Positions 34,136 through 48,227 are shown, counted from the first letter of the stretch. The stretch is 64,000 nt of DNA from Lottia gigantea (GCF_000327385.1 NW_008706824.1:247770-311769), one strand, 5' to 3'. Numbers and translations are program-made. The notes: generated from the sequence alone by a model not told the origin.

Positions 34136-34560
34136 TCATCTGATTCAACACATAGGAACGAGTAGTCTGCTATATTTTTAGGTAGAATAAATATTAATAA
34201 AATTGACTATTCGTGTTTATGTTTCCTGGACCAGGCTAAGTACAAATATCATTGCTCAACCATATTTGTATTTTCACTAACATTAATGATAATGGCCCGA
34301 ATGCACCAAATTTAATCGAATTGTTACAGATTATTGTATTCAAAGATAATTTTATATTTTGCACGCACTAACAATAACCTAAATAACTGTATTTATACAC
34401 CAACAATCGAGCAAATAAGAGAGTCTCTAAGAGACTTTCACTCCTATCTAGAAACAATTGATTGTCGCATTTACGAAATTAAATCACATCTTGTTCATAA
34501 CAAACTAAAGCCCATCAGTTTGAAACAATCTAACCTCTCGTCTATTGGTTGAGATATTGT

Positions 34561-37500
34561 TTTATTAAATTTTCAGATTAGTATAGAAGAAATATACTCA
34601 ACAGTTTCAGTTAACGTTCTCTTAATTTCCATGTGAAATTGTTTTTTAAGATTGACATCGTTCAACATAAAATTGACTATGTCATTTCTGCGCATAGCGC
34701 CTACAGCCGATAAAATTTTAGTCAGACTTGGATCTTCAGACTGTTCGTACCAAACGTTCATGAACTTATAAAATTGTGTTTCTATTTGTTGGTTATTTAA
34801 CTGTTGCCATTTGGCGGCTGCATTGAATCTCGGGGTCCCTAAAAGAATAACAAAACAACTGGTAACCACCCTCTTGTGAAAATTCATTAAAAAAAAAACT
34901 AACTTTATTTTCAACAATTTCTAGTTACATGTGCACCAGTTGTGTTATACAGACATTTTTCAATCGTAAACAATATTAAATTGCAAAACAAATTTTTCGT
35001 TTGGAAATACAATGTATGTTATTTAAACGTAAAAACGTAATGGAGAACACCGATAAAGATTGTATAACAACTGTTACTTGTCATGTTAAAAAGAAATATT
35101 AAAATAGAACTTGTTTAATCAGAGTTTCGTATTTTGCGATCTTAAAAAAGATTAATGTTTAAGATCAGGATTCCGCCAGCAATAACGATGGGGAATATTT
35201 TATTATTTCTGGATAAAGACTCTTGACCTACATGGGCGACAAATGGATAAATTTGGTTTAGATTATCTATCAACATCTTACAGATTATAATCATCCATTC
35301 AGGCTTCGAACGCAGTATATCATGTTCCTCTGAAAAAGACAATTGCTCACTTATAGCTCCGGCGTCCTTAATGAGCTGCTACTTGACGAAATGTCGCTCA
35401 GAGCATATTTGGGTCGCCATAAGCGTGGCATTGGCCTGTAGGAAGCGTCCGATATCGTACAGTGGGTGTTATTGTCGCCAATATTCGCCGTTGAAAGCGC
35501 CACAGAATCGTCTTTAGACAGAACAAGGCCAATAATTCATATTAAATATTTTGGGATTTTGCAATCATTGGTGATCATATTATATATGAATTTTACCGGT
35601 TTTCGTTTTCAACTTTCAGTAATTGTGCCTTCTCGAGTGCCTTGTTTGATAAAGAGGGAGAATGGTATATTGAGTTGTCGGTGAATTGTAAAGGAAACTT
35701 ACCTCCAACTTTGTAGCTATACGAACGAAGGTTTTCAATTCCTTCATTTTCCAAAATAAGTTGTTTTTTAAGTATGAATTTGTTCTTAATTAAATTGACT
35801 ATGTCAGGTTTATTCATATCTTGTAAAGCTGATATAATTTGTGTCAGACTTGGATGTGTATTTTGTTCGCACCAACGTTGTTGGTTGTTTAACTGGGCCC
35901 ATTTTACAGTTGCGTTAAAGTTCGGGCTCCCTTGAAGAAAAAACAAAAAAATTTGTAATCCCACCTTTTAAAACGCTTTATGTCTAACAATTTCTGTTTC
36001 CCTATGCATCAAACATCCTGCAACGATATACCGATAATACGCAAACAATAATGAGTTGCGAAACGTATTTTTTGTTTGGACATATTTCAAATAAATATAG
36101 AAACACAACTGACAACACTGACGAAGATATGTGTTGCGTATTATGTTAGATATGTTTATTACCAGGTTTAGAGAAGAAATATTTTTCTAAATTTTAAATT
36201 GAAACTCTGGTTCTTACCTAAATGGACAACTAATACATCTAACTGGTCCAAATCATTTACTAATATCTTACAGATTTCGGTCAACCATTCCGGTTTCGAA
36301 CTCGACATACCACACGCCTAGAGAAAAACGGTCAAGTTATAATTATGCTAAAAGGTAAGAAACTAGAAATGCATTTGCTAGTGTTTCCCCGTTTATAATT
36401 ATCATTTTTAATTTTGGAAAGTAGTACTAACTGAAATAAAAAATCACCTAAAAGCCCTGGAAATAATTGCTTCATTTCGTTATTTAAAAAAAAAACAGCA
36501 CTCTTGGGCCCCCTCCCTCATCAATTGCAATGATCTTCTGTTATCCATCAATATACACTCTCATACCCCATCATCTATTGTCATTTATTATCATGTACTA
36601 TCATACCCCATCATCTATTGTCATTTATTATCATGTATTATCATACCCCATCATCTATTGTCATTTATTATCACGTACTATCATACCCCATCATCTATTG
36701 TCATTTATTATCATGTACTGTCATACCCCATCATCTATTGTCATTTATTATCATGTACTATCATACCCCATCATCTATTGTCATTTATTATCATGTACTG
36801 TCATACCCCGTCATCTATTGTCATTTATTATCATGTATTATCATACCCCATCATCTATTGTCATTTATTATCACGTACTATCATACCCCATCATCTATTG
36901 TCATTTATTATCATGTACTGTCATACCCCATCATCTATTGTCATTTATTATCATGTACTATCATATCCCATCATCTATTGTCATTTATTATCATGTACTG
37001 TCATACCCCATCATCTATTGTCATTTATTATCATGTATTATCATACCCCATCATCTATTGTCATTTATTATCACGTACTATCATACCCCATCATCTATTG
37101 TCATTTATTATCATGTACTGTCATACCCCATCATCTATTGTCATTTATTATCATGTACTATCATACCCCATCATCTTTTGTCATTTATTATCATGTACTG
37201 TCATACCCCATCATCTATTGTCATTTATTATCATGTACTGTCATACCCCATCATCTATTGTCATTTATTATCATGTACTATCATACCCCATCATCTATTG
37301 TCATTTATTATCATGTATTATCATACCCCATCATCTATTGCCATTTATTATCATGTACTATCATACCCCATCATCTATTGTCATTTATTATCATGTACTG
37401 TCATACCCCATCATCTATTGTCATTTATTATCATGTACTATCATACCCCATCATCTATTGTCATTTATTATCATGTACTGTCATGCCCCATCATCTATTG

Positions 37501-39950
37501 TCATTTATTATCATGTACTGTCATACCCCATTATCTATTGTCATTTATTATCATGTACTATCATACCCCATCATCTATTGTCATTTATTATCATGTACTA
37601 TCATACCCCATCATCTATTGTCATTTATTATCATGTACTATCATACCCCATCATCTATTGTCATTTATTATCATGTACTATCATACCCCATCATCTATTG
37701 TCATTTATTATCATGTACTATCATACCCCATCATCTATTGTTATTTATTATCATGTACTATCATCCACCATCATCTATTGTTATTTATTATCATGTACTA
37801 TCATACCCCATCATCTATTGTCATTTATTATCATGTACTGTCATACCCCATCATCTATTGTCATTTATTATCATGTACTGTCATACCCCATCATCTATTG
37901 TCATTTATTATCATATACTGTCATACCCCATCATCTATTGTCATTTATTATCATGTACTGTCATACCCCATCATCTATTGTCATTTATTATCATGTACTG
38001 TCATACCCCATCATCTATTGTCATTTATTATCATGTATTATCATATCCACTAATGTGGTGGACTCATGATTCAGCTTTGTTTAGATTCCAAAATTTATGC
38101 GAAATTTGGCTTTTGACATTTATCAAAAACTAGCGACGGGAACAACTTCTCTGGCCCTAAACGCACCGTTATCTCATTCATATATCACGATGGTGACATT
38201 AGATGTCTGTGTATGACATTGGGTGAAATTTAATGATGAAGCATAACAGTTGATGATGGTGGGTAACAGTTGATGATGGTGTATGACAGTTGATGATGGT
38301 GGGTGACAGTAGATGATGGTGGGTGACAGTATATGGTGGTGGGCGAAAGTAGATTGTGGTGGATGACAGTTGATGATGGTGGATGACAGTTGTTGATGGT
38401 GGGTGACAGTAGATGATGGTGGATGACTGTATATGATGGTGGATGACAGTTAATGAAGGTGGGTGACAGTATATGGTGGTGGGCGAAAGTAGATGGTGGT
38501 GGATGACAGTTGATGATGGTGAATGACAGTTGATGATGGTGGGTGACAGTAGATGATGGTGGGTGACAGTATATGGTGGTGGGTGACAGTGGATGACACT
38601 AGATGGTAGTGGATGACAGTTGATGATGGTGGATGACAGGAGATGATGGTGGATGACAGTAGATGATGGTGGATGAAGGTAGATGATGGTGGATGACAGT
38701 TGATGATGGTGGGTGAAGGTAGATGATGGTGGATGACAGTTGATGATGGTGGATGACAGTTGATGATGGTGGGTGACAGTAAATGGTGATGGATAACAGT
38801 ATAATGGTGGGTGACAGTATATGATGGTGGATTACAGTTGATAATGGAGCATAACAGTAGATGATGGTGGATGACAGTAGATGAAAGTTGATGTGGGGAC
38901 TAAACCAATGTCTATAATCTAAAACATGTGGCTAGGCAATTTAACCGATGCGTTTGTGAAGAATTTCAGAAATTTAGCTGTCACCAATCCAAGCCAGATC
39001 AAGCTTTGTTCTATGTTTACTACAATAACAAATTACATGGTTTGATCCCATGTTATGTGGATGGTTTTTACATGCTGGTGTGACCAATTTCGAAGAGCAG
39101 ATAATGGACAAACCGATGAACCGATTCGAGCATTATAACGTCTATAAAACGGTTTTGCCAATTACAAAGCCTTATAAAACGATTGAATGAAAATGTTTTC
39201 GGTTATAATACATGTAGTCCCCCGGATTGACTGTTGGTGCTTTAATTGGAACGTCCACTTCGTCTATAGCTCCTGCACATTGAGTATTCCCATTGGCTGT
39301 TGTAGCAATATTACAATATTAAGTCTAACCCCTGCATTTTATGTATAACGGTGTCACAAATAGCCAGGCAGGTGTCGTGCACAACTGTACTTATTATCGT
39401 TGAGCGCCATAGGCCAAACTTGTGTCTGTGAGTTCTATATTCGACGACCGTAGCAAACTTGCAAAGAGTCACTGTGATGCGTTCATGGCGAGGATCAGCT
39501 CGAAAATGTTCACCATGAATTTCAAATGTTTCCCGTGACGTACATAAATTCTCCCTCCAATTTTGACTATTTTAAAACATTGGTCAGAGGTCAATAGGGG
39601 TGTATTGAAATAAATAATAATTTTCATCAAAAATGGTCTAAGCACTACCAAATTTACTGAAAACAACTGAAAAGTTTCCCCTATCGTATCTACTTTTCTC
39701 ATTCCATTCCCGATATCAATAATCTTTGTAAAGACTCTCTCTGATACGAAGTGTACAAATATAAACATAAAAGATTACTATACCTGTTTTATCCTTGACT
39801 GGAACTGATTTTTAACAAACTGTCTTGTAGTTTACTTATGTATTCTTGAAAGTGATCCTAACAGTTGATTAGTTCTCACTAACAATTTCTAGTTCCTAGT
39901 TGATTACTAGTTACTTGTGACTCAACTGTTCGCAAAACTATTTATATAGG
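34561..39950 (-). CDS. Death-domain gene 2: two death-fold domains
   Basis: Minus-strand exons: non-coding 5' exon about 39784-39915 (donor GTATAG); coding A4 36218-36317 with ATG at 36308; B4 35703-35930; A3 35228-35329; terminal B3 34573-34838. Phases agree at every joint and give about 228 residues. Domain 1 starts MSSSKPEWLTEICKILV; B4 has an in-frame gap of about 11 residues where the other units have the IETQFYKFMNV helix. Domain 2 is complete: PEWMIIICKMLIDNLNQIYPFVAHVG, then AKWQQLNNQQIETQFYKFM and PSLTKILSAVGAMRRNDIVN. The A3 donor is weak (GTCAAG). A poly(A) signal AATAAA lies 7 bp past the stop (34561-34566), and a TATA box lies upstream. Likely a cytoplasmic death-domain adaptor; partners unknown. 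Confidence 0.65.
36500..38050. repeat. 40-bp satellite of four TCAT-decamers, about 37 copies
   Basis: Each 40-bp unit consists of four 10-bp parts that all start with TCAT. Because 40 is not a multiple of three and the unit has no stop in any frame on the plus strand, all three frames stay open for about 490 codons; these are not genes. It lies between exon A4 and the 5' exon of gene 2, that is, in the first intron in this gene model. Confidence 0.97.
38195..38895. repeat. 20-bp satellite, inverted relative of the 40-bp array, about 33 copies
   Basis: Units around GATGACAGTAGATGATGGTG. The reverse complement of part of the 40-bp unit is AATGACAATAGATGATGGGG, matching at 16 of 20 positions, so the two neighbouring arrays appear to share an origin in opposite orientations. 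Confidence 0.85.
38896..39740. other. Gene 2 intron or intergenic, no exon seen
   Basis: A 99-codon minus-strand frame (39469-39768) overlaps the proposed 5' exon of gene 2 but has no recognisable domain. Confidence 0.35.
39918..39948 (-). promoter_or_regulatory. TATA box and AP-1-like site of death-domain gene 2
   Basis: On the minus strand CCTATATAAATAG lies at about 39941-39950, and a TGAGTCA (AP-1 consensus) follows at about 39918-39924. The TATA lies about 30 bp before the proposed 5' exon. The assignment rests on position and on conservation of the following exon with the flank of gene 1. Confidence 0.4.
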
Positions 39951-41197
39951 CCCCTATTTAAAGTAGGGTTTCTTGCCAACTTAAGTCACGGTTGATAAAG
40001 AGATTTAAATTTTTTCATATTTTGCCGTTCTGATTTCTTGTCCCCTGAGCTGAAGGTTTATTTTTTGTTTTTTAGTTAAACTTATTTCATCTAATAGTAA
40101 AATACCTTTCATTTTGAATCTCTATCTGACAGTGATGTCATCAGCCAGCTGATGCGTTAGGTCACAGGGTTAGTCGACAGACCCGTGTCTGGAGTCAAGG
40201 AATCAAGACTTACAGGTCGTACAGAGAATAGCCATTGACATCGGGGTGCGATGCGGCAATAGGGGAACTGTGCTATGAATTAAGCGATTGATTTAACATA
40301 GTATGGGGTGTCTGATCCTTCTGAAAATTGCTGTGAGTAATCAAGATACATTACTAAGTCATATTGCTACGTTTCGTGTCGATATCGCGATCGGGGGTGA
40401 TCGGGGTGCGATGCAGCAATAGGGGAACCGTGCTATGACGTTAGCGATTGATTTAACATAGTATAGGGTGTCTGATCGTTCTGAAAATTTCTGTGAGTAA
40501 TCAAGACATAGTATGGCGTGTGTGATAGGTCTGAAAATTGCTGTCAGTATTCGGAATGGATTACTCTATTATAGCATTGTAAATTTCCAAATCAATTGGT
40601 AAGCGTCAAACGGTAAAGTGCTGTGACAATTTTGAGAACGCAAACGTAAATGATTGCGGCTACAGCCGTTACAACGATTTGAAAAATTGACTATTTGGTC
40701 GAAATGACTCGAGACTGAATAATTTGGCAAAGCAAGTACAACTAAACAAAAGTGTTAAGTCCCCCTGCCATTTCGCCGTCATCGGGAAAAATTTCAGTCA
40801 GTACATCACTTTGAAAATTAATTTAAGATGGAAGGAAACGTTGGAACTGTCTGAAATTTGCTGTGAATATTCGGGACATATATAAGTACCCGTCTGTCAA
40901 GTTTCAAATCGATAGCTCAACGGGAAGGGAAAAGTGTCAAAAATGCAACAGTGCCCATGTGAAATAGGAACGTACAAGCAAGAAATAGTGACTGAATGAC
41001 AAATTTTGAAAGGTCAAGGGATGTAACCCATAAAACATATTTAATTAAATCCAATAGTTCAAGGGATGGAACTGATCATAAATGTTATATTCTGATAAAA
41101 GAAGAGTAAGCATACCCTGTCTGGAAGCACATCCGCCAGCAATAATACAATTTCTTAAAGGAAGTTTTGTGTCTATTTGGTAAATACTTCGATCTAG
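39951..41197. other. Intergenic, with a tandem duplication of about 158 bp
   Basis: CGGGGTGCGATGC begins two similar units at about 40239 and 40397; both contain GATTGATTTAACATAGTAT and TGCTGTGAGTAATCAAGA-type text. No gene seen. Confidence 0.5.
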
Positions 41198-41529
41198 CTA
41201 AGAAATCAGCGTAGAAAGAACATGTTCTAGAGTATCAACCAATTGAGACACGTATACTCCATTACCTGGCGAATGCAGAATGTTGTTGCACATAAAAGAA
41301 AAATTAACGATAGCAAGGGACGGAGTGAGGCTGATGTCGGCACAACTCTCCCTCACTATAATCCAAGTCACAATTTCAAGAAACCATCCCTGTTGAGATA
41401 GTATATACTGTAAGCTGTCGTCACAATGGTGCACACATGCGACCCAGGTTCGTTTACTACCTGACCGGAGCAGCAGTGCTATTCGTATAGATTTTGCAGT
41501 AAACAGGATATACCAGCATCCACACTCTC
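41198..41529 (-). CDS. Putative terminal exon of an unrecognised gene
   Basis: An acceptor (TTTTGTAG before 41529) opens an uninterrupted phase 1 frame of 109 codons ending in TAG at 41198. Its sequence looks protein-like (GWFLEIVTWIIVRESC, LVDTLEHVLSTLIS), predominantly helical and leucine-rich. A related piece sits at 24540-24655, with the same C-terminus and stop, which suggests selection or recent duplication. No upstream exon was found within the window and no family is recognised. It may be a pseudogene fragment carried along with the death-domain gene duplications. Confidence 0.4.
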
Positions 41530-43184
41530 CTACAAAACATATCAGAATGACAGATTATCGCCCGTCAAAACTATTTATGCAAAGAGAGCGTTTAATTGCG
41601 CAGACAAATCTTTACTGCTTCCAGAGTTTCTGATAGGATTTTCTCCCTTAGCGTTTGGCTAAAGTAACCTCATCTAGTGCAGCAGATGTAAAGATTGATA
41701 GGACACAAGCTGTATCGTTAAGACTCAAGACCGCTCCCATATCCCACACAAATTTCGTATGTGGCTGCAAGGTACTAAGTTTTCATGGTTTGGCTTGATT
41801 CATTATCATCAAGAAGCGGCCTGAAGAAAGTTCCTTTTCCGTTCACCTCGAGAAGCTAGATGGAAGCTAGATGGAAGCTATAGGTAGGACGCCAGAAAGA
41901 CAGCCAAACCACATTTCACAAATCTACAGCATCAGTCAATAGGGTTACTACAACACCACATTACATTGTCTTTAAATATTGGTTAAAATGGTGTTGAAAT
42001 TTGTCTAATTTACCAATTTCATAACTAGACAGGGATTTTCTTGGGAATAGATAATACCCATTGTATATACTATGTTTCATTGCATTGTGTGTATTTTTAA
42101 AATCATAATATAATATTGCGCAAGCAACATGTTTAGCATGAATGTACAATACTGGTTATACTGGTATTACAAAAGCTGACATAATAAACACGTGACTTAT
42201 TTTCACAGAATTCTAATAAAAACAAAAACAATTATATCTGCAATTGCTCGTAAACACTGTAGATGTAATTCGTGATGAATTTACTTTCACCCAAGGCTGA
42301 AACTTATTGGAAATAAAACTAATCGAAAAATGATCAGTTTTATGATGAATGATTCGGTGAAGTCAATGTAATCAATAATTCTCTTTTTCTAAAATGAAAA
42401 ATACACCCACCGTGATGTTTATATAAGTGCAACAGCTAGTAGAAAGCCCACCAAGTGCTTAATTTTATTTTCAATTATTACTCTTTAATTCTGATTTGAT
42501 ATTAATGTCAATTAAGCAGAAAATGTGTAATTTATGGGTCTTTCTAAATATTTCCAAATTGCACATTTCGTTACAAATATCAAATTCTAGCTGTTTATTT
42601 TAATAACTGAAAAATATACCGGGTAACAAACAGTTATTACCAATAAAACGGTTCGAAAAAATCATAACCCGTATTTATCCTGTAGTTTTTCAGTCTTTCG
42701 AGTGATGACATTTCTACCAATAAAATCTATTACTTTACTTGGATTAATCTTTTAATCATTTTTTTCAATTCAAAACTTTTTCCTTTTGACTTACATGGGA
42801 TTATATCTGAAACTATTCAAGTGTGGTTGTATAGTTTTTAAACCTTTTAATAGTTTCTTTACAATTAATATATATTCTGTAAAATAGAAATGCACTGTTT
42901 TGATTCACAGTCGCTTTCTATGACAAGATATTTTTTTTTATAAACCAATACACCAAGACACTAGATCGCTACTATATTTGCTTGTCTCGATTTAGTGTAA
43001 GAAAAACAACCTTAATCTTTGTAACTTTATTTTTCAAACAAATACTAACAGTTTTAATTTAGCATTATATTTAATATATCTTTAATGATTTCTATTAGAT
43101 CGTTTCATTGTTGGGTTTGTTTGCATAAAAAGAAAAGAAGAATAAATATATTATTGAGTGTTATAGGTTTGTCATATCAACATA
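41530..43184. other. Intergenic, no gene seen
   Basis: AT-rich. The last 150 bp or so (43005-43130) match 27690-27800, the left flank of the R1 and LINE region. Confidence 0.45.
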
Positions 43185-45545
43185 AAAAACAATTACCTCA
43201 ACATGTAATACAGGTCCATTGATTTATAAAAATTTATATGAGCAAGAGAATTATGTTAATCAAAATCTAGTCCTATACATGTCTATAAATAAATATTACT
43301 GACAATTACTGTTCTTTTGTGAGTTAATCTCGTTTCTGACATAACTTAATATCATGTCACTCGGCTATAATAATAACTTTATGAAAGTTTAAAACTTGTT
43401 CAGCTAAATGATAGAAACTGTTAGCATGGAACTGATTGTTGGCATTTTTTCTCTCTGTAAAGGTGCAAAAGGTTACATTCTTGATCACTAACAACACATA
43501 ATAAGTTTGGATTTTGGGACTTTGCTATTTTGGCAAATTGCAAGGGACTCTGAAAAAATGAACTTTCTAGGTAATTAGGTCACGTGCCAGAACAGTGTAA
43601 AGTTATCACATTTTCTATCTTTAGAATGTTGCGAACCCGGAAGTAGACGTCAGACATCACAAATGCAGCAGATAGACCTTTGACCTTGTAAAGGGAAAGG
43701 CCAACAAACGTCTAGGTCATGAGATAATTCATCAAATTTTCAAAATGCATAAGACTATTAAATCGGAAGCTGACGTCGAACACCAAATACGATATAAAAA
43801 TATATAGCCATGGTCGATGACCTTTGATCCTACAAAAGTCGAAGTCGAAGTGAAAATACTAAAACGCGTTCCTTTTTTTTTTGGACTATAAAGCTGAAAC
43901 AACTGAGCTCTTCACACATGCTTGCCAAATGGACGAGGTACTTGTGTGCAAAGTTCCTTTTTGAACAAATGTATTCTTTGCGAGTTATGCCCCAGCCCAA
44001 AAATGTGATAATAAATAAATAATAAATAATTTGACCCTGATGGGCCACGCCCACCTCAATTTATTTGCCATAGGTTACGTCATATTCAAAATGTCTAGTT
44101 GTGTCCCAAGCTTCTACATCATATAGGTCATAAGATATACATTCGCTCATCTCAAGGAAGGGGGAATATTGAAAACACACTTAGATTTTAAAAAATCACG
44201 AATTTCAAGTTTGTATAAAAAAAACTATTGTTATATATCACTGGAAAGAGCATCAAGAGCACATTAAGAATCTGAAAAATAAAAGAAGTTTAACAAAAGT
44301 CAAAAATTGCAAAAACTCGGCCGAAGAAAGTGCAAAACAAATTTTCGATTTTTAAGTGTTATCATATCAGATATTGCCAGTAGATTCCAAAATTGAAAAC
44401 CCGAAAAAAATCCAACATTCTGGAACCGATTTTCTACTTTTTGCACATGTTGATCTGTACCACTTCCGGTTTTGCAAAAATATTCTACTTTAAATTCATT
44501 AACTAAGTCCTAACTGTAGAAGGTCAAGAAAAGTTGAATAATTGCTGCAACTATTGCAGTCTAAGCTGTGTGCCCTGTGTAAATCTCGAATAAAAAATTT
44601 GACAATATGATAACAAACTGGGAACTGGGAAATGAGTCCCACAATGATAATGTAAAGTTATATGAAAATGCACCAAAAAATACTTACGCTAATTACATGC
44701 AGAAAACTGATTTACATTTTCTGGCCATCATGTTATTTAATAATTAGCGCGTGCTCAACCTACAGGCTACCATTCGTGGCCACTTTAAGCAAAGTATGCT
44801 TGAATCACCTTCGAACCACAGAAAACTGCTGCAATCAGTTTGATATTATAATTTGATTTGTGTAAATGTTAAAAACCAGTACATGCAAAACAATTCTAAA
44901 ATCTCGTCTGTACCCTATAACTAAAAATCACGAGATATCACTTAATCAATTCATGTTTGACAAAACAATTCTACCACCATGCAAGAAGCAGTGTGGTCTT
45001 AGTTTACAAGGAGTTGTGCCAAAAGATATCTAATGTCTGTAAAATTATGAAGTCAAAATATGATGGTCAGTTTTTGAATTTTTCTCATTATTCTTATGAG
45101 AATTAGAATATCAGACTCAAAATAGTACCGTCAGTCTTAGAATTTCTTTGCGTTGATAAAAAAACAATTAAGAGCATGAGCACACATAATGTCTTCAACA
45201 TTTGTTTTTACAACGGTCAATGTTTAGCCAAAATTTGTGACTTCTAGAGGAAAATTTTCATTGTAAACTTACAAAAGATTATATTTTAATCAACGCAAAT
45301 ACATTCTAAGACTATCAACACTAGTTTGAGGCTGATATTCCAATTCTCTTGATACATATCGAAAAAATTCAAAAAACTTTTTGATTTGCTCAAACAATAG
45401 CTTTTATACTTTTTAATTTTCAATTCTTTGGAACGGTAAAAATCAAGAAAATAATTGTTCAAATAACTACTCTGAAGTCCGGCAGTATCTAAAATAATAT
45501 TTACAATAGTTGCCTCCCTTGAACTGTTATTGTTATATATTCTAG
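43185..45545. repeat. R1 repeat family, copy 2
   Basis: The counterpart of 30645-32610, without the LINE insertions. It includes the 195-bp stretch 44662-44856 that is identical to 31736-31930. Confidence 0.75.
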
Positions 45546-45754
45546 AATGAAATATTAAACTAAGGGAGATAACTAGTCAATTGAATCTACCGTTGAAAGA
45601 TGGAAATAAAATGAAATGATTAAAATAGCCACATTTTGGGCATTCAATGTCCGGTATGATTCAATTCTGTAAAACTGCGGTTGATTTTGAGAGCTTCACG
45701 AATTATTTTGTCTTTGCTTTCGGGTAAATTTGTGTTATGAATGGATTTTAGAAA

Positions 45755-45945
45755 TGAAATGAAATGAATGGAGTTTTACGTCCTATTTTTCTGCACCATG
45801 TAGGCTAATGAAGACGGGCAACGGCATGCGGGGTTCAATGAGGGAACTTTTCCATGTCAAACCATCTTACCTGCATCACTGACAGGGAGAAACCGGGCTG
45901 AAAAAACCGAAGGTATTATCTCGACCTATGCCGGGATTGTTTTAT
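45755..45945 (-). mobile_element. SINE, partial, with (ATTTC)n tail
   Basis: Minus-strand copy of the family at 63116: shares CTGCATCACTGACAGGG, TCCATGTCAAACC and the GACGGGCAA region. Read on its own strand it ends in CATTTCATTTCATTTC, the same type of tail as the nested I/Nimb LINE. Confidence 0.7.
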
Positions 45946-46169
45946 GTTTTAAATGATACTCAGTTTTAGTATATGTATTAGAGCTTGTTTTGTATGGTGT
46001 ACTTGAAATAAAAATTTGTATAATACGAATGAAATAATAATTTAACAAACTTAATTAGCAAAAAACCAAAAAATATATCAAACTTATTAAGAAAACAAAA
46101 CAAAACAAAAACTAAATAGAATTGTAACATAATAAATTCATCAAACTTTGTAAAGAAAACAAAACAGAA

Positions 46170-48221
46170 ACTAAATAGAATTATAACATAAGCTTAATTG
46201 AGAAAACCACGCGTGGTACTGAGTTGAATTTACGTTCCAATTTGCAAGGGAATCTAAAAAAAAATAACCTTCTGGGCTAAAGCTATCAAAAGTCACAAAC
46301 GTCTTTTGTGGAAGGTTGTGTATCAGCAGATTGCAAAGGTCAATGATCTTTATCTCCTTATCAGTCATCAAACTTTAAAAATGCATACAGGCATAAAACC
46401 GGAAGTTGACATCGGACATCAAGTATGAAAGTATTCTAAGATATCTCTGATTAATGGCCTTTGACCCTGAAACGGTTAAGGTCAACAAAGGCCTAGGACA
46501 AAAATTGTAATTATGAAAAACCTGTTACTATTTTTTAAACTAAAAAGCAGAAACAACTGTGATTTTAAGAAAACCTGGACAAAGCAAAGGAATCCGTATG
46601 CAAAGTGCTTTTTCGAACAAAGTTATACCTTGATGCATCTATTAGCTATAAAAAAAAGTAATTCTAACATCCTAATAGGTTATGGGTTTCAGACCACCAA
46701 ATGGATCTTTTAGAAATATCAGCGACTTGTACAATTTCTCAATAGGTATGGCTTGGCATATACGGTGCTACTGAAAGTATAACAAATGGATTAATTTAGA
46801 ACATGAAGAACTTGCGACTGACGAGAATTCAATTTCTCTGTAGGTTCTTGAATTTGTGCAGTTCGCGCATATAATCTGCCAAACAGAGCTTTGAGACACT
46901 TGCCAATCAATCTACAGCACACCAACAAACTTAATTAGCAAAAAAACAAAAAATATAACAAACTTTATTAAGAAAACAAAACAAAAACTAAATAGAATTA
47001 TAACACTAGAGCCACACGTGGCACAGAGTGGGACTTTGCAAATGTAGCAAATTGCAAAAGACCCTGAACAAATCAACCTCGAAGATACTTAGATCAAGTG
47101 CACGAACAGTCTAAAGTTGGGAAATTTTCATTTTTTAGAAGATTCTAATACCGGAAGTAGACTTCAGACCTCACAAATGAAAGTATCAGCAGATAGCCAA
47201 GGTCAATGACCTTTGATCTCGTAGAGGAGAAGGTCTAAAAAGGTCAAGATCAAGAGATATACGTCATCAAAATTTCTAATTGCACACGACTATAAAACCG
47301 GAAGTTGACATAGGACGGCAAATATAAAAGTATAAATAGATAGCCAATGGCAATGACGTTTGATCCTACAAAGGTCAAGGTCAACAAAGGTCAAGGTCAA
47401 AAATTGAAAATTTTGAATTTCCAAAACCTGTTCCTTCTTTTGAACTATGAAGCAGAAACAACCGAACTTTTAAGACAAAGTGGTTCAAAACATGAGATGA
47501 TTGTATGTAAAGTTCCATTTTGAACAAACGTATACTTTGCGAGTTATGCTCCTGGCCAAAAATATCAATAATGAGTAATATAACCCGGATGTGGCACGCC
47601 CACCTTAATTTTTTTTGCATAGGGTAATTGATATTCCAAATGTTACGTCGTGTTCCAAATTTCAAGCTTCTACATTATTCAGGTCAAAAGATATTGGTCA
47701 CCAAATGTCAACAAAGGTCAATCGAAAAATGAAAATATCCAAATGTTAAAACCCGTTCCTTTTTTGGAACTATAAAGCTGAAACAACTGATGTTAACACA
47801 AACTGGCCAAAAGGATGAGGTAATTGTGTGCAAAGTCGCTTTTTTAACAAACGTATCCTATGCGAGTTATGCCCCAGCCCCAAAATGTAGACAATTAGTA
47901 ATTCAACCCGGATGTGCCACGCCCACCCCAATTTTTGGGTCATAGGTGAATTCATATTCAAAGTGTCTAGTTGTATTCTAAATATCAAGGTTCTACATGA
48001 AATAGATCATAAGATATACATACACCAAGGTCAAAAAGACGCAAATATGGTAAAAAAAACCCTCAAATTTGAAAAAATCACGAATTTCAATTTTGCTTTA
48101 AAAAAGCAATTGTTCTATATCTATGTAAAGTGCATGAGAAGCACATTAGGAAACCGAAAAAATTAACCCTCTAGGTTAATTAGGTCACGTGCTAGAGCAG
48201 TCCAAAGTTGCGAATTTGGCT
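46170..48221. repeat. R1 repeat family, copies 3 and 4 (left flank of the Polinton)
   Basis: Two partial R1 units in series. The first (46170-46720) matches 61430-61800 closely. The second (about 46920-48221) carries a perfect AGGTCAATGACCT at 47200-47212 and many AAGGTCAAGGTCA phrases. No genes: the small frames here are chance. Confidence 0.7.
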
Positions 48222-48227
48222 TTTTAT

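Noticed and set aside
36530-38133. Three overlapping frames of about 490 codons on the plus strand
   Set aside because: All are translations of the same 40-bp satellite in three frames; the unit lacks stops, so length carries no information.
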